Shown piece after piece: positions 29,950 through 41,215 of a stretch of 64,000 nucleotides of DNA. A program made the translations under genes and the position numbers. Under the pieces are notes generated by a model. The model was not told where the DNA came from, ran no database searches, and worked only from the letters and a program-made list of their open reading frames with translations. This DNA comes from Phoronis australis (Eukaryota; Phoronida; Phoronidae): positions 1,255,688 to 1,319,687 of the forward strand of contig NMRA01000028.1 in NCBI GenBank assembly GCA_002633005.1, in the 5' to 3' direction. How positions within the stretch are numbered: position 1 is the first letter of the stretch; each line of letters starts with the position of its first letter.

Positions 29950-30195
29950 TAGGACGGACCACGATGGAAATGAGGAACTACGTTTCCGAGACACCTGTAC
30001 ATTGTTTTTCATTTTTATATTTATTTTATTTTATTACTTTTACTTTTACCTTGGTCTTACTTGTCATCCTTAATTCAAGTTCGTATCCCTGTCTGTCTCT
30101 GTCGATCTTTGTGCAGCGTTGTATTGTATCTCTGTGTTGTATTGTATTACCTTATGGTAAATCGATGTTTAAATAAAACAATCAATCAAAAAGCA
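29950..30195 (+). mobile_element. LINE-like 3' end with AATAAA and (AATC)n tail
   Basis: The interval opens with a GGACCACGATGGAAATGAGG-like motif (29954-29973). It becomes T-rich with TGTATTGTAT repeats and ends with AATAAA (30172-30177), an AATCAATC stretch and an A run. CR1/L2-type LINE copies commonly end in this way, with a short repeated tail. There is no reverse-transcriptase ORF upstream, consistent with a 5'-truncated insertion. The family name is inference from the style of the 3' end. Confidence 0.45.
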
Positions 30196-31514
30196 CCAAG
30201 TTGGAAAAGTCTGAACTTTTTACTTCACAAAACAAATGATTGCATAATGACACTCATTTTGACTCTTTTGCTGTAAAAATTATAGTGACATGCTAAGCAA
30301 GTAAAAGTAACGCTTGTTGTGTGAATTCATCGGAAAGCAAGATTAATAGGGCGTTAAATCATAGCGAGCAATTTGACGGAGCCGTTCAGTTTGGACCTTC
30401 TCCCTGGGAAAACCCATGTAAAATCAGTGTATGCCTTGAGCTGGTTATCATTGAAAAATGTAAAAAACTAACTGACGGTATCAGAATTTAGCCGGGATGA
30501 TCCTTTGTAAAACTGCGGAATATGCTTTAGTGATGCGAAGTGGGTTAACGACCCACAAGGTAATCAAGTCCGGGTCCCATCGTGTATGGAGTCCTCAAGT
30601 ATCCCGGCTATCGAGTCTAATAATTTCTCATGAGCATGGTGTGGACACATGTCGAAAAAAACATCGAACTCTGTGTGTAAAACTCGAGTACGTTGATGGT
30701 AAATTGACAGCTGACTGATAGGCAGCATTTTGACCAGTCAGGAATAACATGTGATTAGAGTTAGATTTAGTTCTCTTGTGGCGGAACTTTTTGCACGCTC
30801 GCAATCAAGAAGAATGTCCTATAAACAAATACATTTAGTGTGTATTCCATGCCTGTATAAAAGGAACGTGGACGTGTTCCTAATCTTTGCGATCTTTCGA
30901 AGGTCTCCGGGGGCTTCGCCCTCATCTTCTCTACTTGGGACCTAATCATTCGCACAATACAATTTTCACCGTAGCTATCCGGGGAGGATGCAGGGATTTG
31001 AGTTGGGGGGCCAAATCGCGTGAGTAAAATGCGAGTGTATCGCGAGTTGGCCTACACTAGTAAAATTGAGGCCAGTGAAATCATAGATACTCGTTAAAAG
31101 ATTAGCGACTCCGTCATATCTCGCGGCCTAACGCGAACTACTTCAGAAGGATTCATAACTTCCGGTGTCTTGGTGTCATGTAGCAACGATGGTAAACTTT
31201 CGTTTTTATTTCGCACATTTCGAGCAAATTTTTGAGTTTGAAATTAACTTACTGTGTTTTATGCAAACTCAGTCACGTAAGCAAGCCATACAAGTCGGAT
31301 TTTTGCTACGAAACGCTCCGGAAAAACTTTACAAGTTGTTGTTGATCGGCCCCGCGACTACTGCGACAGTTCGACACAAAAATAGTCTATGGTGAAATAA
31401 TTTGTCGGAGAGGCAGGAAGTTCAGTTGGGCTAGAATCCCGTTTCCCTTCCATAAACGAAGATTTCTCGCCTCAAATGATTCGCAAGTATCTTGCGTTTA
31501 CGGAACGCTGCCTG

Positions 31515-31600
<86 letters not shown>

Positions 31601-34600
31601 TGTGTGTATATGTATATGTATATGTATGTTCAATAAACACAAGCTAAAGAAGTTTTGATAAGTTATGTTCGTTACCAACGACCACATTTTTACAAGCTTT
31701 TGTAGTTACTAATTTTGACGGGCAGAGAAGCGCGTTGCGAACTCGAAAACACTGACCGAACGTTTGTACAATGTACGTCACTTGTTTTCTCTACGAATCG
31801 CAAAGTGATGTAATTTCATAATTTCCGCAGGAGTGAAAATTTTTGAGTGCTTAACAAATTTTATTTGGGTTTACTGTAAGCTCAACAAAATCATGTGAAT
31901 TTCTGTCAAGGCAGGCTCTTTAGACCGAGATCTTAGCTTTCAAAATAGCTCATGGAAATTCCATTGATAGTTCAGAAGTCCTCATTTTGTGAAAGCCAGG
32001 TTCCCCGAAAAAGACGTGGCAAAAAGTTTCAAACCACTAATAAAATAGAGAGAAAACCTGAAAATTTCTTGCGAAAAAATCAAGTTTGTGGCGGTTACGG
32101 TCCTCTTTGTGAAAAAACAGGATTTGACTTACTAGGGAACAAAACAACGAGATTTCTATAAACTCTTGACATAAATTTTCCGGTGAAACCTTGCCGCTCC
32201 CCTCCGACCATGAGTGAAAAAGAAAAAAAGAATAGGGACTGGCATGCTTCTTTTACACCTGTCACGTGATCTTCTGGCATCTGTTTCACGAAGCCCTAAG
32301 TCAGAAACTTCGGGTGCGTCTCTATAGTACGAAGGTTCATTGGTCCGAAGGCTGGATAGTCTGAACTATTTCAAAAAATGACAACGAAACTCGACGTCTC
32401 TTGAGTCCGAAATTTCTACAGACAATAGAACTTTTGGACACGAACCCAAAATTTCGTTCTACACAACAAGTGTAATGCAATCTCAGTTCAGCAAAAAGCA
32501 CAGTCTTTAAGAATTTATTCAAGTTTGTAATTAATTTGATAATCTCAATTAGTAGAATCCGGTGATTGGTTGACAACAGTGTATGAGAGTTTGACGGCGC
32601 CAGGACTCGTAAATACGAGGCAAATGTGAGTGTTTCGGAGAAAATGCATTGGCCACCTCAAGTACACTTAGACCACAACTTAGTTGGAGAATTGTGGGAA
32701 CATCTGTTGGAGAATTGTGGGGACATGAACCATTTAGCCCCTCTCTTAATCTGCCAATGGTTTTTCGGTGCAACATGATCACGTGGCGTGATCGGAACAA
32801 GACGGGACGAGGATTGAAGCAATATTCATTCGATGCTCTCTCCCGCAAATTGCCGAGCAACTAGTTTCTCACGGAATTTTCACTGTAATTTGAGAGCCCA
32901 CTGACCCGATCCTACGACAAAATTGGTCGCGCCCAATATAACTGGAGAGCAGTCATTATTTCCTTCAATACCGCGAGAAATAGTCATAGCTCTGTAACAT
33001 GTGGACCTGTACATTATTATAAAAGTCTATGTCTCAACGCATAATCTAATTGTTCTTAATGGTAGTCAAGTCAGACATTCACTATGAAGATATTACATAC
33101 GCCGATATTAATAGCTATACATAACCTGCACAATTTAAGATTGATGTTTAAATGGAAGACAGGAAACTTGTTTGAAATCCAATTTCAAACACGAAAGTTC
33201 ACTATGACGACGTCATGAGGAATATATACGTGGACAGAGCATTACTTGATACAATGAACTAAGCATTGAAAGTATCTTTTTTAAGACATAAAAATAGTAT
33301 TGACCAATTGTACAACATGGTTGAAACGGATATACAAACTTAGCCTTCCATCAAAGAATATTTTGATTTAAACTATTTACAGCTGTAAAACTGATCTAGA
33401 ATTGATCGCAGCTCGGGTGTTTCTGGGTTTGGAAGAACTAGCGGACCATGCGCACAAAATATCATTCCGCGGCAAGCAAGTTTGAAAAACTGGTCTCAAC
33501 TAATAACAAATTATATGAATAATTCCAAGCCCAGAAACCAACCCTAAGTTCAAAACTGAGATCTATTTCATGACGGTAAGTTGTGACGCAGTCTACTGGA
33601 GTCAACCTATGTAACGGAAACATTGAAACAGATTTCTATCTCCATATCAACGAAATCCATGGCGTGTTGAATCATTAAAACGGTATTTCAGTTGGAAGAG
33701 TAATTATACTACCAGTCATCATTTACGGTAACGAAATTGAGCTTGCTTTTTAAAAAGATTAGGCTGATAATGCAAAGTAAGCGTGTATCTGTTTACTTTA
33801 CAAGTCTATAATAGTTCAGTAGGCCTGTTTTTTATCGATCTCTGCAATTAGGGATAATTAAAAAGTACCCGTCGACACTCTGAAACAATGGGGAAAAGTC
33901 CTTGCATGACTGTACAAGACAAGTTCAACTGAAAGGCAATGACCTGACAACGATATTGGTAATTTGGCCAGCATATAATGATAAATAACAACGAACGCAA
34001 AATTGCTCATCGTAATCAACAACGGTTCGGGTATTTTCGTAACCTCCAGTTGTCCGCCTAAGATGTTTCAAGTCTGCGTATGTGCGAACTTCAATTAGAA
34101 CAGCACAGGGATTTGGCCAACAGGTGATTAAAATCGTGACTATTCCGTTGTTTAGTGGTGATGTCTCTGCCACTCCCCCGCAATTAGGGCCCATAAGTAG
34201 GAATAGAAGTGCACAGTCACATCACATTTTCAAAATGTTTGCAGGTCTTGAAATTTTTTCCAATTCATGTAACCATGGGGGCAATATGGCACTTGATTTT
34301 TTTCCAAAATTGTGTGCTTGCATTAATCGGTGTGTTTCGACAACGGTGTGCACCCACTGTATGCTCCCAGGAATTTGAAAAGGAATAAGTTTGACCAGGT
34401 CCATAGCCAGGTAATAGTTTTCCTAGTCCTTCTAAGTTAGTTATTTACAACGATATGTACGTCTGGCCTAATTCACATACCTGTCTTTAGTTTTAGCATT
34501 TAAATTTTATTTGACTGAGTCTAAAACGTCAAAATGACGTCATATTAAACAAGCAAATATTCTACGTGGGTCTCAAAACGCGTAATAAGCGAAGTCATTC

Positions 34601-34640
34601 TCAATTCGTGGTCTGTTATTTCACGTTTTAGCCTGATAAC
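30196..34640. other. Non-coding stretch with a large CA/TG microsatellite
   Basis: There are no supportable genes. Open frames of 60-100 codons lack coding character. A segment at 30890-30930 resembles 16465-16505. The microsatellite at 31514-31629 is listed separately. Confidence 0.5.
31514..31629. repeat. (TA)n(TG)n compound dinucleotide microsatellite
   Basis: An eight-unit TA run (31515-31530) passes directly into a TG run of over 60 bases with one TTTG interruption. It ends in TATATG/TATG units. Z-DNA-prone alternating purine-pyrimidine DNA; the three open frames across it (Thr-His or Cys-Val repeats) are artefacts. Confidence 0.95.
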
Positions 34641-37050
34641 AAAATTTTTAATACAGAATATGAAAACATCCAAGGTGTTCCGGATGCTCCGTGGGATAAT
34701 TTGAGGCTACGGAAATACCCGAGGTATTCCGGATGGGATGTTATCCGGATTCAGGTTTCCGGAACATATATCACAGAGATGAAAATTACAGCAAAAACAC
34801 ATATACATAATAGACTGTCGTGAGTACAGCACAACATGAGGTTACTGATCGTAGCAGGTTAAACCGAATGTCTAAACGTTATGTGTGACACCCGTTTTTG
34901 TCGTCTTTAATGAATTATAAGAGAACACATAAAAAGTGCAATAACCTGTCATGATTGCAATCATTAATCATACAATGTTCAATGTGCCCAGCTCTGTTCA
35001 CATGACGTTTGTTTACATTTCTTCCATACATTCTATTCATTTGCATTTATTCCGTCTAAACTAATTGAAAACGGGGATCTGTTTAGATGACGGTTACCCA
35101 TGAGTTAGTGCTATTTGACTTAAAGTGGCGAACTAAAGTTAATGACAAAAACCATATTTTGTTGGAATGACACAAGTATTCTTGCGTTGTTTACGTTATC
35201 AAGGTGACGTTTCCCTTCGTCTTGTGGCCGAGTCATTATTTGACCTTTAGAACTCAATTTCATTAGAGGATTTGGTGACGGTACGACAATCCAAGGCTAT
35301 GATTCTTAATGACAGGTATCGGGTCCAAGCCAGAGGAATCAACTCTTTAAAAGACCATAAACGCAATAAAAGGAGAAAATAAATTGTTGCCAGAATGTAT
35401 AACTTGAGAGATTTATAGCTAAATAATGACTGTTAGGGGAAATTTTGTAAAACAGTTTTTGCTTTCGGGCGATATGGGTTGGTTCGAGTTTTGTTACCTG
35501 GTGAACTTCTCAAACAGAAGTCGTTTTGTAGCGAAATTAGATTTAGCTGGCTGAATTGGGTTTTCAAAAAAATATGATTTTATGTTCATGTCTGATAAAG
35601 CATGTTATGCTGAATGACTCGACACTACAGCAAGTCTTCCACGTTGATTTCATTTTTTTCTGACACCAGCCTCAAAATTTGTTACCGGCTCAAAGAATTT
35701 GTTTGAAAGTTCAAGTCGCCCGATTCCGTCAGATCAGACTACGTTCTTGGTAATCACACAATTGCAAACCGCAGAACGTTATGTGACTAACTAAACTAAT
35801 GCAATAAAGAGACCGACCTTCTTGTACATTTAAAGATCAGGAGTCTCATCTCTCGACTAATTGCACAGCATGCTCCGAGTCAACTTATGAATTTGTGCTT
35901 GAGTAATGAGGCATGGGAGGTTAAATTTCGAATGGAATCGACCCTGAGCTCGGGGACAAGTCTTCAGAACCTGGGGCCATGTCAGGTATATAACAGAAAT
36001 GAAACCATTTGAATGCAGATATCTGTCCTGTACCATCTAACATATGTACGAATACACATCAGAGCATTGCGTTAGATCTAATAATTGTTGTTGTTTAGTA
36101 AGCCAGGTGCGCACTGTTGCGGCAAGACGTGACTCAACGCCTCTGGATTGTCGCAGACTAACATTATCGACTAGCAGCTGAACTCTCACGAGCGACTCAC
36201 CTCACCATTCAGTCGAGCCGAGTGAGTCTTTTTGCGTGGTGTGCAGCGGGTTTTACAAACCAAAGCCAATGCCACAAATAACACTCAAGTATGAATAAGA
36301 TGTGATACTACGCACCAAGAAATAAAAGCTAGTGAAAGAAGCGCGCTTGCGCTGCAAGAAAACCATTCCTACAAGGCACAGGCTCATGGTAAACATGATG
36401 ACCATATCTAACTATCAATTCAGGTTAATTAAACTTTTATTCGTAAATCCTTCTTATTCACCAGTTGACACTGGTCCTAACTCATTTAACGGTAACTGTA
36501 GCATCTTTATGGTAATTCCATCACGTTTTTCATCTTATCGTATTTACCGACCTTAAAATAACGGTACAAAAATCACAAAATCAAAAGATGATATCACGTT
36601 TATGTTAAAGATATTGATAACAATGTGTTTATGAATGAGTACTGAATAACTCAGATGTTCGATTTATTCAAGATATCTGTTGACGTCCAAGTAATATCTT
36701 TCTGTGTACATACTATATGTTGTATGAGTGTCTGTTAAGCACCAAGACGTTGCAATACCTGTGTCCTGAGTCACACAAGAGGTCATTAATTTCAACCTTA
36801 CTTTCACCGGGAAATTTATGACGCTGCTCTGACTAAAGGCGTTTTTTTTTTAAACATGGCCGAAATGGGAGCGGAAAGAAAATGACAGCTCCGTCAAACA
36901 CAGCGTCAGACGCAGCTTGCAAGCGTGGATTGGTTACTTAAAATGCAAATATATGGGCGATGTAAAACGGTGTATGTAAATATGTAAATAAGGTTGTAGC
37001 GTTTCTTTATGTAGATATGCGTGTGAGTTATTCGCTACTTGTGTTGAGTG
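34641..37050. other. Non-coding stretch, possible regulatory DNA
   Basis: There is no gene. Two similar CCGGATG-containing pieces lie at about 34670-34690 and 34720-34735. The interval 35000-35300 has several TAAT, TGACCT and TCAAGGTGA elements typical of regulatory DNA. A perfect octamer ATGCAAAT (POU-factor site) lies at 36943-36950. None of this is decisive. Confidence 0.4.
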
Positions 37051-37051
37051 C

Positions 37052-37193
37052 AAGTGGTTTTATTGACAGTCAGTAATTAACCATGGGTCTCATTACGAAT
37101 TTCGAGTCTTGATCAAACTCAGTTGTTATTGTTGATTTGAATTCGAGATTCGTAATACGCGACTGTCGGTTTACTGACAGAATAAAACAACTT
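37052..37193. repeat. Imperfect fold-back (long inverted repeat)
   Basis: The left arm, about 37052-37106, is matched in reverse complement by 37141-37193. The outer block AAGTGGTTTTATT pairs with AAGTTGTTTTATT, and the inner block ATTACGAATTTCGAG pairs with ATTACGAATCTCGAA. A variable middle includes GTCAGTAA on both arms, and the unpaired centre is about 35 bases. It is most likely a small fold-back transposable element; a structured RNA or a palindromic regulatory site is the alternative. Confidence 0.6.
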
Positions 37194-40100
37194 GTGTTAT
37201 GACTTATCATGTAGTAGAGTTATGAACATGTATCTCATTTCATACCATTATTCAAGGTTGAGTCGTGGTACAGACCGAGTAAGAAAATCCGAACTCTTTT
37301 AATTTAGCTCGTCGTTTTTCACATAGCGCGGATATCTTTGTGTTATTGTTCACCCGGTAAAATACGACACGTGAAATAATATTGACTATTTGGACAGGTA
37401 CGAAGGCTAGGTAGAAATTCGATACGCGCTTGAGTTCAGCTTGACCTCGCTCTGTTCTGCCTGAGGGGTCGAGATCGATGGAGCGCCGTATATTTATCCC
37501 AGTATGCGGCGGAACCTGTCGCAAGGAGAGCCACTTACAAAATGCATGCCCTCGGGTGCTCTAAACTTTCGGGAGTGGTCGGGTCATAAGTTGATTAGCC
37601 CAGCTGCAAAATCTTTCCCACGACGTTGCCATGAGTGAACTGTTAGTAAAATGTAGTTTGAACTAATTTCATACAAACTTTAATTGATGAAAGAAAGAAA
37701 CGGAATATTTAGTTAAATACCCTGGCCAAGACTGTCCACGTCTCCCGATCGGACGAAATTAGATTAATTGAATTTTTCTCCGTCGACAAAAGGTCTCATT
37801 TGCGCTAAGACAACGGAAGCTTATCAGGATGAAAGAAAACGTTTATCCTCGAGGGAAATACAGGTGTATTTCCCGCAAATCAACCCAGTCGTGGTAATTG
37901 ACAAGCTGATTGGAATCCGACAACACCGCACCAATATTGAGACACTAACTATTATCATCACTCCTTTGGCACTTCGACATTTTCAACAGTAACATTCGGA
38001 CGTCCATTGATTTTGACTCCATGCTTTAATTAAAACAAGTATACGGTGATAATAGGTCTTTCACATGGTGATCCTAAGTAGCGCTATCTATTGACTAATT
38101 GCAGAACCAATACCAACGCCGAACAAGCACAAAAGATGGCAGCACACTACAGCATCGCTTGAACTATCTTGAGGGTGGCCGGGTTCACTGCTTTTTATAT
38201 GTTTTTTAGGAAGATTCGTGTTTGGAATATTCGACATGCCCATTGCCTCACGGACCGATTCTTTTATGGATTTTGTTTACTGCCACAACAGGATTGTATC
38301 CCCGGGATTTTAACACTCGCGTATTTTTTTCTTGTAGGCCTTAATTAGGAAGAATCGCAAAACAGAATAACCCACTTATAAAATTAGCGTACACTGAGCA
38401 CATAAGGCTAGAGAATGATATATGTCCGGGTACACGACGATAGTTTTAACGGGTTGGGGCTGCAGATGGACATTTAAAGTTCCAAATCATTTACAGAATG
38501 GACTTAATTGGAAATAAAATCTGAAAGACACCTTTTCGTAAGGAATTTTGTCAGGATAGGCACCATTTCGTGCGAAAACCGGAAGTCAAAAAACACCCTA
38601 ACGAGTGACACGTCCCGTATATGGATAGGTGTTATAGAACATCCCATTCGCTTGGGAATGAATTGCGTTTTCAGAACACTCAACAGAGGACATTTCATAG
38701 AGGGGTTTATTTCTAGTCTCCGAAAGATGGCAGTGCTCTTGACAAATTGCAAACTAAAATTGACAGTCGTCAAGTTCTGAGAGGTTCTCGTCCACGAACC
38801 GGCGCACTTGAAACTAAATTAGTCTCTGCCCAGCCGGAGACTTAACGGCTCCAGTCTATTCTGGCTCGTGATGGTTCATAGAAATGACGGCGAGTAGGAC
38901 TGGCCCTCCCAGCAACGGCACAGATTAGTTCGTCATCACCGAAACTGTCTTTTCTTTCTAACTATACGTTGATGTCTGTTACAAGACTGGATTTATAATC
39001 TTGCTATCAACATACGGTTTGGCTGCGGTGGTGTTAGTTCGCGGTAAATGCGTCGCATTGGTGCGACATCTATCGGGCTAGTCATCTTACTTGACTTTCC
39101 AAATAAGAAACTTGATTTTGTCAGGAATTCGACTGCGCGGTGCAGTCTTCAAGCAAGCTAACCTAGAATTGCCAAACAACATGTAGAAATTGACAACATT
39201 CTGCGAGTACGCTCAAAAATAATTTGGCAATGAGACAATTTACCAGAATGGATTGCAATAGAAGAAAGGAAATCCAGTTATCAAAAGCAGAAATAATTAC
39301 TTGGCTTTGCTTTTGATGCCCGATATTACAAGATAAAGTCATGCTTTTTGGTCTGAAAAATGTTACATGGGGAGATATATCTGACCGGATATCAGTACGA
39401 TAATACATGCCAGTGTTGGTTCACGATGTAAATGCAAAGTCTGAAGTAAATATAAAGCAAAGTAAGGAATTTGATACCGCCCAAAAGTCTTGCCTTGTTT
39501 TAAGAGCACTGTTGAGTTACACTTCTCGTGGGAAGATTTTTTTACGTCTTTAGAAGCTGTCTCGAAAACAAAAACAAGAGCAACGTAGAACCTTGACACG
39601 CGAACACCGTGTGCATCACGTCCAGCAAATATAGCAAGGTTGACCATTATTTCAAAGTTAACATTCCCACTAGAGAAAGCAGTACCAACAATGCTAACAT
39701 AATCCGCTCCTAACGCTCACACTCAAAGCAAGCTCTACAAGAGTCGAATTCCGCGAACATACATCAATCAGTTTGGTAGGTGCCAAGACGAACGTCAAAA
39801 AATATTACTGCCAAAGCAAAACGCAGCGCTAATGGCATCTGTCCGAAAATTAGAGGTAGTATTTTCTGTAATAGAACGTAATTGCTAAATTTGTTAAAAA
39901 AGTGGTTTGACATGCAGAGAGATTGACGCCAAAAACTTAAAACTGTCACTGGTGTGTGCAGTACAATTCACATTTGTCCGAACATTGACAGGTGCTATGC
40001 CAAACAAACATACGAGCAATGTTTCATAACTATTTCTTACACGGTTCCATTGATACAGCGGGGGCTGCAGAAAAAGAAATGGCCGCAAGGGGCACGACAT

Positions 40101-40350
40101 TCACATGACCCGTTCAATAACTGATATGGAGAAATTTGGCAAATTTTGTGAAGTTCCGTCACATGACTCGGCGGTTAGAAACAGAAAAAAATTCAAATTC
40201 CCCAAGCACACGCCACAAGAGTCAGTTTAATCATAAGTGGTCTAAATCAAAAACGATTTTTATAAAAGGCAGGTTTCGAACCGCTTTAAATTTCAGATAC
40301 CCAACAGAACGTCGTGGATATTGAAGGAGACGCAAGTTAGCATTAAATCA
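37194..40350. other. Non-coding stretch
   Basis: Nothing is recognisable apart from an interval at 38504-38780 that is open on both strands for about 90 codons. That is unusual for AT-rich DNA, but neither translation has recognisable features. Confidence 0.45.
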
Positions 40351-40566
40351 CCACAAGGGGGCGCCATAGAAAATAAAGTCGGCTATACCTTTTTCAAAGG
40401 GACACACCTGCCATCTTTCATTATGATTCTTTAAGCAGTTTCGTGGACAGGGAAGAGGGCGACAAAATGACGCGGCATAAGTCAAATCCCTATCAAACGA
40501 GGCAGTTGATATCGTCTCCGTAATATAGCGGTACCTAAATTTCATGAACATCTATCAAGGAACTTC
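40351..40566 (-). repeat. ~175-200 bp dispersed repeat, inverted copy
   Basis: Read on the minus strand, this interval begins AAGTTCC, carries TTCATGAAATTTAGGTA and ends TTCTATGGCGCCCCCTTGTG. These are the same landmarks, in the same order, as the plus-strand repeat that starts at 40725. The CTCF-like box CCACAAGGGGGCGC (40351-40364) is its end. Confidence 0.6.
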
Positions 40567-40724
40567 CCTGTTGACCATTTTTTATTTTTGAGTATGCATT
40601 TGGCTTCGACGCCTCTATCAGCGTAACCCGCCGCTTTAAGAATTATTACCAAAATCAGCATGTCGGCGTGTTCTTAGTGAGAAGAGCACGGCTGGTGTTA
40701 CTTTTTGGTTTGTTTCGACTACTG

Positions 40725-41065
40725 TGGCGCCCCCTAGAAATAGTTTTTGCCTGAGGCTCGATATCTACAAAGTTCCATCCGAGGCTTCATGAAATTTGGT
40801 ATTGGTGTCTCCAGTGACGAGTCTCGGTGGGTCCCTACGTGCCTAACGACCACCTAGTGGTAAGCAGGGAACCAGCGTGGTGACGAGTCTGACTTCTATG
40901 GCGTCCCCTAGTGTCAATTTTGATTTTCTATACGCATCCCTAAACATCTACCAAGTTCCGCAGAATAGGTGGAGTCCGTGTCTCTTTCACAAAAACCTAT
41001 GTGGCAAACGTCATGAAAATTCCCCAATCTACTCGGGGAATACAGAGGAAAACGGAAAAAAAAAG
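40725..41065 (+). repeat. ~175-bp repeat, tandem pair with CTCF-like boxes
   Basis: Unit 1 begins TGGCGCCCCCTAG (40725) and unit 2 begins TGGCGTCCCCTAG (40900). Both contain a TCTACAAAGTTCC/TCTACCAAGTTCC block about 45-50 bases in. The second unit diverges toward 41060. The CCCCTAG box reads as a CTCF-core-like sequence on the minus strand. No protein is encoded; the 96- and 73-codon frames over it are shadows. Confidence 0.6.
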
Positions 41066-41119
41066 AAATTGTCCGACACCGCGAAAATTTGCTTGTGTCG
41101 CCCCATCCAGGATAGGACT

Positions 41120-41215
41120 ATCTGGAGATGGAACAGCGGACGCTGGACGTCGGACGGACGGAAATGACGACAATAGGTGCCCACATTTGTATACGTGGAC
41201 GCATAAAAGGGATCA
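41120..41215 (+). repeat. GGACG-rich interspersed repeat fragment
   Basis: The segment has GGACG units (GGACGCTGGACGTCGGACGG) followed by ACGACAATAGG. Similar GGACG-rich, CAATAG-containing ends occur in dispersed repeats of many marine invertebrates. It abuts the ~175-bp repeat and may be its 3' part. The family is not assigned. Confidence 0.4.

Noticed and set aside
31431-31687. Thr-His and Cys-Val repeat proteins
   Set aside because: They are translations of a TG/CA microsatellite.
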